Below are positions 1 to 5,051 of a stretch of DNA of 5,051 nucleotides, one piece after another. Origin of the DNA: Bacteroidales bacterium. GTDB taxonomy: Bacteria > Bacteroidota > Bacteroidia > Bacteroidales > UBA932. Within the stretch, counting starts at the first letter, position 1. Every line of letters starts with the position of its first letter. The stretch is taken from positions 1 through 5,051 of the forward strand of contig JAFWPT010000443.1 of the NCBI GenBank assembly GCA_017509375.1, written 5' to 3'. The notes under the pieces were generated by a model. The model was given only the letters and a program-made list of their open reading frames with translations. It was not told the DNA's origin and ran no database searches. A program made the position numbers and the translations under genes.

Positions 1-94
1 CCAAACGGGCACAATCTCCTGGCTTCCAGCCGTTTTTGGATGTGTCTGCGCACAGGCGATGGTCAGGCATATTGCTGGAATAGAAGAAAATATA
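1..94. other. Unassigned upstream flank
   Basis: This edge carries no gene I can name. Two readings are possible. On the plus strand a frame entering at base 2 runs to a TAA at 95-97 and could be the last 31 codons of an upstream gene. On the minus strand a frame from a GTG at 105-103 stays open to the window edge (35 codons). Its translation has a hydrophobic stretch ending in a signal-peptidase-like site (IPAICLTIACAQT), which would suit the start of a divergent exported protein or lipoprotein. Neither has an ATG, a recognisable domain or a ribosome site in view, and the two exclude each other as real genes. Confidence 0.3.
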
Positions 95-102
95 TAACTT
101 TG
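71..102 (+). promoter_or_regulatory. Bacteroidota-type promoter for the YghO-like gene and prfA
   Basis: A perfect -7 element of the TAnnTTTG type (TAACTTTG, 95-102) follows a -33-like ATTG (71-74, one mismatch to TTTG) with a 20-bp spacer, the usual distance in Bacteroides promoters. The -7 element ends 7 bases before the ATG at 110, so the transcript should begin at or within a few bases of the start codon. It probably serves both the YghO-like gene and prfA, since the gap between those genes is too short for another promoter. Confidence 0.7.
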
Positions 103-109
103 CACTCTT

Positions 110-1228
110 ATGTTCAGTGTACATGAAGTTAAATCCCGCTCGGACTTGATGCGTTTCATCAAGTTCCCGGATCAGTTGTATAAGTCTTGCAAGCAGTATG
201 TTCCTGCCTTGCATTCGGACCAGGTGTTTTCACTCACCAAAACATCTACGCTCTCTTATTGCAAGCGTAAGATGTGGATGGTGCTTGACGGCAGCAAGGT
301 CGTAGGCCGTATCTGCGCCATGATAAACCCCAGGTACAACGAGCGCTACGGCAAGAAACGGGTACGTTTCGGCTGGTTCGACTGTATTAAAGACATAGAG
401 GTGGCACGGCTGCTTATAGGCACTGCCGAAAACTGGGCCAGGGAACAGGGGATGACAGAGATTCATGGACCCCTCTATTACAATACTCTCGGGAAACAGG
501 GTATGCTGGTTGAAGGTTATGAGAACACTCCGCCTTTCAACTGCTTGTACAACTTCCCTTATTACAACGACTTCATGAAAGAACTCGGGTTCGAGAAAGA
601 GTGTGACTGGCTGCAGTACAAGATGGTGGCCAACCACGGAGTTCCGGAAAAAGCCAGGAGGGTTGCAAAACTTGTAGAAGAACGTTATAACCTCCATATC
701 GGCAGTCTTGACGAACTGAAGAAAGATCCCGCTATGGTCCGCAAGTTTTTCCGGGTGTACAGCGACAGTTTCTCGCAGACGGTTTACAATTTTATTCCGT
801 TTACCGATGCTGAAATAGAAGAAGAGGCTAACAGCTCTATGCGCTTCATATCCGACAAGGCCAGCTGCGTCCTGCTTGACGAACACAACGAAATTGTGGC
901 TTTCGGGATTTCCTTCCCCAGCATTTCCGAGGCGTTGAAGAAGGCAAAGGGACGTCTGTTTCCCTTCGGATGGTGGTATCTGCGGAAGGCGCTTAAGAAT
1001 TATGAGATTACGGATCTCATGATTAACGGCGCCGTGCCCGAGTGGCAGAACAAGGGCGTGTCTGCCGTGTATTACAAGGAGATGGCGGATAAAGCCGCCA
1101 AGATAGGTAACAGATGGGCTATTTCAAATCCCCAGATAGAGTCCAACAGCGCGGTGAACATTTGGAACAGCTATGAACACGAGCCGTTTATGAGGCGACG
1201 TTGTTATATCAAGAAAATAGGAGAATGA
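110..1228 (+). CDS. YghO-family GNAT-like acetyltransferase protein
   Basis: This 372-aa protein resembles the YghO / GNAT-like family, common in Bacteroidota and of unknown substrate. It looks soluble: no signal peptide or membrane segment is visible. The N-terminal signature VKSRSDLMRFIKFP (7-20) is typical of the family and supports the start at 110 rather than the internal Met14. Residues 52-115 look like the first strands and helix of a GNAT fold. Residues 120-162 hold the family block with GPLYYNTLGKQG, EGYENTPPF and YNFPYY..F..ELGF. The C-terminal part (about 250-360) resembles a second GNAT half: EWQNKGVSA (311-319) sits where the acetyl-CoA pyrophosphate loop (Q/RxxGxG/A) would be, and ESNSAVNIWNSY (344-355) matches the usual N..A...Y end. 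Acetyl-CoA binding is inferred; the acceptor is unknown. It is followed by prfA after 3 bases, so the two are probably co-transcribed, which need not mean shared function. Confidence 0.8.
   Translation: MFSVHEVKSRSDLMRFIKFPDQLYKSCKQYVPALHSDQVFSLTKTSTLSYCKRKMWMVLDGSKVVGRICAMINPRYNERYGKKRVRFGWFDCIKDIEVARLLIGTAENWAREQGMTEIHGPLYYNTLGKQGMLVEGYENTPPFNCLYNFPYYNDFMKELGFEKECDWLQYKMVANHGVPEKARRVAKLVEERYNLHIGSLDELKKDPAMVRKFFRVYSDSFSQTVYNFIPFTDAEIEEEANSSMRFISDKASCVLLDEHNEIVAFGISFPSISEALKKAKGRLFPFGWWYLRKALKNYEITDLMINGAVPEWQNKGVSAVYYKEMADKAAKIGNRWAISNPQIESNSAVNIWNSYEHEPFMRRRCYIKKIGE
1219..1224 (+). promoter_or_regulatory. Shine-Dalgarno-like site before prfA
   Basis: AGGAGA lies 7 bases before the prfA ATG, inside the last codons of the upstream gene. 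None of the other starts in the window has such a site, as is usual in Bacteroidota. It also encodes part of the upstream protein's end (Ile-Gly-Glu), so it may be partly chance. With only TGATTT between the stop codon's first base and the next ATG, translational coupling is an equally good explanation for initiation here. Confidence 0.5.
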
Positions 1229-1231
1229 TTT

Positions 1232-2320
1232 ATGGCAGAGAACACGCTTCTTGAGAAAGTCCTTTCCCTTCAGGGAAAATTCCAGTCCATACAGGATCAG
1301 TTATCGGACCCTTCAGTGATGTCCGATATGAAGAAATATGTCCAGCTCAACAAAGATTACAAAGAGCTGGAACCCATTATCAAGGCCGGCCAGGAGTACA
1401 AGAAAATGCTGGATGACCTGCAATCGGCCAAGGATATTTTCCTGAACGAGAAGGACGATGAACTCAGGGAAATGGCCCGCGAGGAAATAGCCGAGATAGA
1501 GCCGAAAATTCCTGATATGGAGCAGAATATCAAGCTTTTGCTTATTCCCGCTGATCCGGATGACTCCAAGAACGCAATAGTGGAAATCCGTGGCGGTGCG
1601 GGCGGTGATGAAGCTGCCATTTTCGCAGGCGATCTGTTCCGGATGTACCAGCATTTCGCGGAGTCCCGCGGATGGAAGCTGGAGGTTACGGACCAGGCCC
1701 CCGGTACTTCCGGAGGCTTCAAGCAGATAGTGTTCAAACTCAGCGGCTCCGACGGAGTATACGGAGTAATGAAATACGAGTCCGGCGTTCACCGCGTGCA
1801 GCGTGTCCCCCAGACTGAGACCCAGGGCCGTATCCAGACGTCTGCCGCATCAGTAGCAGTGTTCCCTGAGGCCGGCGAATTCGACGTGGACCTCAGCTGG
1901 GATGACATACGCCTGGACCTTTTCTGCTCTTCCGGCCCCGGCGGGCAAGGAGTGAATACCACTTATTCTGCCGTCCGTTTGACCCATATCCCTTCCGGAC
2001 TGGTGGTCCAATGCCAGGAGGAACGCTCCCAGCTCAAAAACAAGGACCGTGCATTCGAGGAACTCCGTACACGTCTGTACAACCTGGAGCACCAGAAATA
2101 TCTTGACGGCATCGCAGCAAAGCGCAAGACTATGGTATCCACAGGTGACCGCAGCGCCAAGATACGTACATACAACTATCCCCAGGGCCGGGTAACGGAC
2201 CATAGGATCAACTGGAGCATGTATAACCTCCCCGTATTCATGAATGGCGACATCCAGGAATGCATTGACCAGCTGCAGATAGCGGAAAACGCCGAGCGCC
2301 TTAAGGAAGTCGGGGAATGA
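1232..2320 (+). CDS. prfA: Peptide chain release factor 1 (RF1)
   Basis: RF1 recognises UAA and UAG in the ribosomal A site and triggers hydrolysis of peptidyl-tRNA. The 362-aa length is normal for the family. Residues 1-105 form the charged helical N-terminal domain. The conserved block [17 protein letters not shown] follows at 120-136. The stop-codon reading motif is PQT (193-195) within [19 protein letters not shown], that is the PxT form of RF1 and not the SPF of RF2. The catalytic GGQ is at 237-239 within [18 protein letters not shown]; its glutamine is the residue methylated by PrmC in characterised bacteria. The C-terminal block [19 protein letters not shown] (303-321) is intact. The rescue factor ArfB (YaeJ) also carries GGQ but is much shorter, so it is excluded. 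The residue after GGQ is Gly, where I recall Ser or His being usual. The gene itself ends in TGA, which RF1 does not read, so its own termination depends on RF2. Confidence 0.98.
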   Translation: MAENTLLEKVLSLQGKFQSIQDQLSDPSVMSDMKKYVQLNKDYKELEPIIKAGQEYKKMLDDLQSAKDIFLNEKDDELREMAREEIAEIEPKIPDMEQNIKLLLIPADPDDSKNAIVEIRGGAGGDEAAIFAGDLFRMYQHFAESRGWKLEVTDQAPGTSGGFKQIVFKLSGSDGVYGVMKYESGVHRVQRVPQTETQGRIQTSAASVAVFPEAGEFDVDLSWDDIRLDLFCSSGPGGQGVNTTYSAVRLTHIPSGLVVQCQEERSQLKNKDRAFEELRTRLYNLEHQKYLDGIAAKRKTMVSTGDRSAKIRTYNYPQGRVTDHRINWSMYNLPVFMNGDIQECIDQLQIAENAERLKEVGE

Positions 2321-2367
2321 AAAACTTGCAGGAGGCTACAGCGTAGCCATCCTGTCAAGTGCAAGTT
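2320..2367 (-). terminator. Intrinsic terminator of the phosphorylase gene, built into its 3' coding end
   Basis: Read on the minus strand, an outer 8-bp stem pairs AACTTGCA (2367-2360) with TGCAAGTT (2330-2323). Inside it, a second stem pairs GGA.GGCTAC with GTAGCC-TCC (2352-2331, one bulged base, three-base loop). A 7-base one-sided bulge separates the two stems. The outer stem runs straight into five Ts (2324-2320), giving the classical hairpin plus U-run. The left half of the structure is the last coding codons of the phosphorylase and the TAG stop lies in the inner stem. In the plus direction no T-run follows, so it is not an obvious intrinsic terminator for prfA. Confidence 0.65.
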
Positions 2368-3220
2368 CAACAAGCTTGCGTATGGTCGGTTTGTAGTCGG
2401 GATTGGAGCTCTTTAGATAGCGGTTGGCTATGATGCAGCATACTGTAGAGGCGTTGTGCCCGAGGTGAGCGGCAAATCCCGCAAGAGGGGAACTTTCCAT
2501 TTCGAAATTGGTAATGCGGTAGTTTTCACCGTTCTCCGAGAAGCGGAAACTCTCTATGTTTTCAAGCATGTCCGGCATGGCCAGAGGCATGCGCACTACA
2601 CGGCCCTGAGGTCCGTAGAAGCCGGGTGCTGAAATAGTTACGCCTTTCACGGTAACATCCTTGAACAAATCTATGATCTTTGGTGATGCTTTCACGAAGT
2701 AAGGTGAAGGAAGGTCGGGATTCCAGTTCATGTGTTTCTTGAAATCTGCCTCCACTGCCGGGATGGTGACTTTCTCCCGGTTGGCATACCAGTTCATTAC
2801 GCCGTCGAATCCTACGCTTATATGAGCAAGTACGTAACTTCCCAGAGGGATGTCTGCGTGGAGGGCTCCGGAGGTGCCTATGCGCAGGATGTTCAGTGCT
2901 TTATGTACTGGTTTGATTTCGCGGGTCTGGAAGTCCACGTTTGCCAGGGCGTCAAGTTCGGTCATGACAATGTCGATATTGTCCGGACCTATACCGTGGG
3001 AGAGGGCCGTGATCCGTTTGCCGTTGCGTTTGCCGGTGATGGATACGAACTCTCGGGATTCATGGCGGAATTCAATGTCTGTAAGGTATTCACCGATCAT
3101 GTCCACGCGGGACGGATCGCCGACCATGATTACGTTGTCGGCCAGTTCTTCGGGTTTCAGATGGATGTGGAAAACGGAACCGTCGCCATTGATGATAAGT
3201 TCTGATTCAGGGATGCGCAT
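2336..3220 (-). CDS. Nucleoside phosphorylase, uridine phosphorylase-like
   Basis: This 294-aa protein belongs to the PNP/UDP phosphorylase family, which splits nucleosides with phosphate into a base and ribose-1-phosphate for salvage in the cytoplasm. Visible motifs are VGDPSRV (33-39, phosphate-binding GDPxR), HGIG (75-78), RIGTSGAL (113-120, the phosphate-contacting GTSG loop), FYGPQGR (201-207, in the base-recognition region) and FEMESSPL (239-246, the EMES ribose-binding motif; E. coli Udp has a very similar EMES). Uridine is the likely substrate by similarity of these motifs, but related Bacteroidota proteins are often named only nucleoside phosphorylase. At 294 aa it is about 40 residues longer than E. 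coli Udp. The start at 3220 (MRIPESEL) is preferred to an upstream in-frame ATG at 3322, which would overlap the DUF4293 gene and add 34 low-complexity residues. The upstream 13 bases are A/T-rich with no Shine-Dalgarno and no promoter, so it is probably expressed from the operon upstream. Confidence 0.93.
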   Translation of the reverse strand: MRIPESELIINGDGSVFHIHLKPEELADNVIMVGDPSRVDMIGEYLTDIEFRHESREFVSITGKRNGKRITALSHGIGPDNIDIVMTELDALANVDFQTREIKPVHKALNILRIGTSGALHADIPLGSYVLAHISVGFDGVMNWYANREKVTIPAVEADFKKHMNWNPDLPSPYFVKASPKIIDLFKDVTVKGVTISAPGFYGPQGRVVRMPLAMPDMLENIESFRFSENGENYRITNFEMESSPLAGFAAHLGHNASTVCCIIANRYLKSSNPDYKPTIRKLVELALDRMATL

Positions 3221-3233
3221 GATGTTTATAGTT

Positions 3234-3638
3234 TTAATGATTTTTGCGTTTGCTTGAACGTAGGCGGCTGGAGCTGCGTACCATAAGTTCGTCGGCCCAG
3301 ATGCCGCGGGCGGCCAGGACATCCAGGATTATTGCCAGCAGTGGAAATACTGCCGCCACGTGGAACAAGGGGTCGTTGCCGCTTACAATGAAGTCCACGA
3401 CAAGCCAGGCCTGCAGGGCAAAGGTGATGAGCGCAGAAAGCACTGCTGTGCGCACCTGGAATACCCTGAATCTCCATGTAGTAAGTGCAAGGATGTTCAG
3501 TAAAGTAATCAGGATAAGCAATACCAGATAAGGCCAGTAGGCGGTAAAACGGATATCTCCGGCCTTGTTGCAAAAGAACATAGCGCCTATTAGCGCCGTT
3601 GCCAATGCCAAATACAAAGTTTGAACTCTCTGCCACAT
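3234..3638 (-). CDS. DUF4293 four-helix membrane protein
   Basis: This small 134-aa integral membrane protein matches the DUF4293 family, found mainly in Bacteroidota and of unknown function. The N-terminus MWQRVQTLYL fits the family's M-I/W-QR-x-Q-T-x-YL start. Four hydrophobic segments are visible at about 5-23, 35-54, 63-84 and 91-110. A charged tail carries DELMVRSSSRLRSSKRK (116-132), matching the family's DE.LVRS.DRLR ending and probably lying in the cytoplasm by the positive-inside rule. The start at 3638 is chosen because homology begins exactly there; the longer open frame up to 3851 is antisense-like noise overlapping the LytTR gene. It starts 2 bases after the LytTR stop and ends 13 bases before the phosphorylase, which suggests an operon. 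I cannot assign a role. Confidence 0.85.
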   Translation of the reverse strand: MWQRVQTLYLALATALIGAMFFCNKAGDIRFTAYWPYLVLLILITLLNILALTTWRFRVFQVRTAVLSALITFALQAWLVVDFIVSGNDPLFHVAAVFPLLAIILDVLAARGIWADELMVRSSSRLRSSKRKNH

Positions 3639-3640
3639 AA

Positions 3641-4531
3641 TCAGGATCTTGAATTGAAGCAGGCCAGCACGGCCTGTTCGTAGGTTTTGGAAACCGGGAT
3701 GCGCGGAGTGGTATCGCTGTCCAGTTCCACGGAATAGCCTTCTTTTTCGGAAATCAGCATCCTCACTTTCCGTATGTTGATGATATATTTCCGGTGACAG
3801 CGCACCAGATCGCTGTCGGCAAAACTCTCTTCCACGGTCTTGAGCCTGCACCTCAGCATATACTTTTTCAATTCTCCGGAATTGTCAGAGTACCACACCT
3901 GGATGTAGTTGTCGTCGGATTCTATGAAGAACAAGTTGTCCGGACTCACCGAGAGTTTAAGGGTGCCGCTGTTGTCGAACAGGGTTATCCTTTTCTCTTC
4001 GCTCGGGTTGAGAGGAATGTCGCTGACCACGTTGCCGTAATTCATGAGCCGAATGGTATTATCCTTCTCTTCGATCATAAAGTACTGTGCTATAAGGATA
4101 TAAGGTACTCCGAGAGAAAGGCATGCATAGACCGTGGCACCGAACAGCAGCCGCCCGAACGATGGATTGGGCAGGGAAATAATGCCGAACCTGTCGCCTT
4201 CCAGGGTGAAAAAGGAATATAACAGGGCGATAAGCAGGATCTCTATCACATTCCACAGGATGTAGCGGCCTACGGTAAAACTGTCGGCATTTCTCTGGAT
4301 GTACATCAGCACTTTGCTGAACACCACTATCGCCAGCGAAATTAGATAGAAGATTATGGTGAACAGGAAGGCTTCGCCTCTGCCGAGCTCGAACCATGCG
4401 TTATGGGAGAGGGGGATGCTGATGAGCAGAAACACCAAAGACCAGAAGGCCGCGAAGTTTACGGTCATGATAAGTTGGTGCTTCCCCAGGAGGAATCTCG
4501 GGAGCTGGTCCCTGTAGGAGCGCATGGGCAT
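3641..4531 (-). CDS. Membrane-anchored LytTR-domain transcriptional regulator
   Basis: This 296-aa protein joins an N-terminal membrane domain to a C-terminal LytTR DNA-binding domain. Hydrophobic segments lie at about 22-41, 54-74, 88-110 and 127-150, with both ends expected in the cytoplasm. The LytTR domain spans roughly 183-290 and shows its hallmarks: FFIESDDNYIQVWY (201-214) and VRCHRKYIINIRKV (243-256), the equivalent of the RVHRSYIVNL motif. There is no receiver (REC) domain and no histidine kinase next to it, so it resembles a one-component regulator sensing something in or at the membrane; the signal is unknown. The start at 4531 follows a perfect -7 element by 7 bases. A second ATG two codons later (4525) is possible. 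The longer frame reaching 4684 runs antisense through fabF and across both promoters, so it is rejected. The gene probably heads the operon with DUF4293 and the phosphorylase. Confidence 0.88.
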   Translation of the reverse strand: MPMRSYRDQLPRFLLGKHQLIMTVNFAAFWSLVFLLISIPLSHNAWFELGRGEAFLFTIIFYLISLAIVVFSKVLMYIQRNADSFTVGRYILWNVIEILLIALLYSFFTLEGDRFGIISLPNPSFGRLLFGATVYACLSLGVPYILIAQYFMIEEKDNTIRLMNYGNVVSDIPLNPSEEKRITLFDNSGTLKLSVSPDNLFFIESDDNYIQVWYSDNSGELKKYMLRCRLKTVEESFADSDLVRCHRKYIINIRKVRMLISEKEGYSVELDSDTTPRIPVSKTYEQAVLACFNSRS

Positions 4532-4534
4532 AGT

Positions 4535-4566
4535 TCTGCAAATATAGGAAAAAGTTTGTATATTTG
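4535..4566 (+). promoter_or_regulatory. Rightward promoter for fabF
   Basis: The -7 element TATATTTG (4559-4566) matches TAnnTTTG exactly. A -33-like TCTG (4535-4538, one mismatch to TTTG) sits 20 bp upstream. The ATG follows 20 bases after the -7 element, giving an expected leader of roughly 13-16 bases, A-rich and without a Shine-Dalgarno. This promoter shares its DNA with the leftward one. Confidence 0.65.
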
Positions 4567-4567
4567 C
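4538..4567. repeat. Perfect 9-bp inverted repeat in the divergent promoter region
   Basis: GCAAATATA (4538-4546) and TATATTTGC (4559-4567) are exact reverse complements separated by 12 bases. Each arm contains one TAnnTTTG -7 element, pointing outward. The start-to-start distance is 21 bp, two helical turns. LytTR proteins typically bind paired 9-bp repeats with about this spacing, though usually direct ones, so an operator for the adjacent regulator is possible. The simpler reading is two mirrored promoter elements. Confidence 0.75.
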
Positions 4568-4573
4568 GGCAAA
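4539..4573 (-). promoter_or_regulatory. Leftward promoter for the LytTR-DUF4293-phosphorylase run
   Basis: On the minus strand the -7 element TATATTTG occupies 4546-4539, a perfect match to TAnnTTTG. A TTTG at 4573-4570 could be the -33 element, but its 23-bp spacer is longer than the usual 19-21. The ATG at 4531 begins 7 bases downstream, so the leader should be absent or only a few bases. No other good promoter is visible in the leftward run, so this one may serve all three genes. Confidence 0.6.
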
Positions 4574-4586
4574 ACAAATAGCTAGC

Positions 4587-5051
4587 ATGAGAAGAGTAGT
4601 GGTTACCGGAATGGGTGTGGTTTCCTGCGTCGGAAACGACGTAGATACGTTCTGGGACAATTTGAAAAACGGCCGTTGCGGCATAGATTATATAACTGAA
4701 TTCCCCACGGACGGCCTGCCTGTAAAAATAGCCGGCAAGGTGCGTAATTTCAATCCCGAAGATTACGGGATGGACAAACCTTTCATCCGCAAGCAGGATC
4801 CTTTTACGATTTTTGCCATGGCTGCAGCCTTCCAGGCAATGAAAGACAGCGGGCTGGTCTCCGGTGAGAATATTGACCCTGCGAGGCTTTCAACCTATGT
4901 GAGTTCTGGCATCGGAGGCTTCACTACCATTCAGAGGGAAATTGAAAAGATGGTGGAAGACCCAAGCGGCCAGTGGATTTCGCCGCTCTTCGTGCCTACC
5001 ATGATTTCCGACATGGCAGGCGGCCAGATTGCCATTAAATTCCAGGCCCAA
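4587..5051 (+). CDS. fabF: Beta-ketoacyl-ACP synthase II-like, partial (3' end outside window)
   Basis: The first 155 residues of a condensing enzyme of type II fatty acid synthesis, which elongates acyl-ACP with malonyl-ACP in the cytoplasm. The N-terminal strand and loop RRVVVTGMGVVSCVGND (2-18) is the KAS I/II signature start. RKQDPFTIFAMAAAFQAMKDSGL (68-90), YVSSGIGGF (104-112) and ISPLFVPTMISDMAGGQIAI (131-150) follow in the same order and spacing as E. coli FabF. A full-length family member has about 410-420 residues; the catalytic Cys and both active His lie beyond the window. The FabF assignment over FabB rests on overall similarity only. Where FabF often has RKMDRF, this protein has RKQDPF. 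There is no acyl carrier protein gene directly upstream, unlike the common acpP-fabF order, so this could be a second KAS paralogue. Expression is expected from its own promoter at 4535-4566. Confidence 0.9.
   Translation, partial: MRRVVVTGMGVVSCVGNDVDTFWDNLKNGRCGIDYITEFPTDGLPVKIAGKVRNFNPEDYGMDKPFIRKQDPFTIFAMAAAFQAMKDSGLVSGENIDPARLSTYVSSGIGGFTTIQREIEKMVEDPSGQWISPLFVPTMISDMAGGQIAIKFQAQ

Noticed and set aside
230..886. A 218-codon minus-strand frame opposite the YghO-like gene
   Set aside because: It is fully antisense to a gene with conserved blocks and a promoter; its translation shows no family signature.
1313..2203. Several minus-strand frames opposite prfA
   Set aside because: prfA is intact and unmistakable; these frames are by-products of its codon pattern.
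2323..2367. The hairpin as an intrinsic terminator for prfA in the plus direction
   Set aside because: No T-run follows the stem on the plus strand; only the minus-strand reading has one.
2732..3257. Two plus-strand open frames (157 and 135 codons) opposite the phosphorylase
   Set aside because: They are antisense to a well-supported gene with all family motifs, carry no recognisable domain and lack promoter or ribosome site.
3221..3322. N-terminal extension of the phosphorylase by 34 codons
   Set aside because: The extension overlaps the conserved end of DUF4293 in another frame and does not resemble the family; MRIPESEL at 3220 is the natural start.
3639..3851. Longer DUF4293 frame starting at 3851
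   Set aside because: The added 71 residues are rich in Arg and Gln, overlap the LytTR domain out of frame, and family similarity begins at 3638.
4059..4397. 112-codon minus-strand frame inside the LytTR gene
   Set aside because: It is the same strand in another frame across the membrane segments, with no signature of its own.
4532..4684. N-terminal extension of the LytTR protein by 51 codons
   Set aside because: It would run across both promoters and antisense through the fabF start. The ATG at 4531 has a proper -7 element just before it.
1..5051. tRNA, rRNA, CRISPR array, insertion sequence or riboswitch
   Set aside because: I saw no tRNA-like arms, no repeat-spacer pattern, no transposase or terminal repeats, and no leader longer than about 20 bases that could hold a riboswitch.

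Overview
The window looks like chromosomal DNA from a member of the Bacteroidota, most likely Bacteroidales. Three things point there. Two gene starts and the fabF start are preceded by the phylum's -7 promoter element TAnnTTTG. Shine-Dalgarno sequences are absent at most starts. The gene content includes a DUF4293 membrane protein, a YghO-type acetyltransferase-like protein and a release factor 1 with the [14 protein letters not shown] signature. Base composition looks even (near 50% GC by eye) and I see no mobile element, RNA gene, CRISPR array or transferred island.

Layout. Bases 1-94 are an upstream flank that I cannot assign. A promoter at 71-102 drives a rightward pair: a 372-aa YghO/GNAT-like protein (110-1228) and, 3 bases later, prfA for peptide chain release factor 1 (1232-2320). 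These converge on a leftward three-gene run, read from right to left: a membrane-anchored LytTR regulator (4531-3641), a four-helix DUF4293 protein (3638-3234) and a nucleoside phosphorylase of the uridine phosphorylase type (3220-2336). The gaps in this run are 2 and 13 bases, so it is probably one operon. At 4587 a beta-ketoacyl-ACP synthase (FabF-type) starts rightward and is cut by the window end before its catalytic cysteine.

The two non-coding junctions are the most informative parts. Between prfA and the phosphorylase there are only 15 bases, and the phosphorylase's terminator hairpin appears to be built from its own last codons and stop codon, with the T-run overlapping the prfA stop. 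Between the LytTR gene and fabF there are 55 bases carrying a perfect 9-bp inverted repeat. Its arms are also outward-facing -7 elements, so the two promoters overlap and may exclude each other. Two of the three promoters place the -7 element exactly 7 bases before the ATG, which predicts mRNAs with almost no leader.

Most genes are ordinary housekeeping or conserved genes of the phylum. I do not see a clearly new multi-gene system. The best candidates for a second look are the LytTR membrane regulator with its symmetrical control region, and its link to DUF4293 and the phosphorylase.
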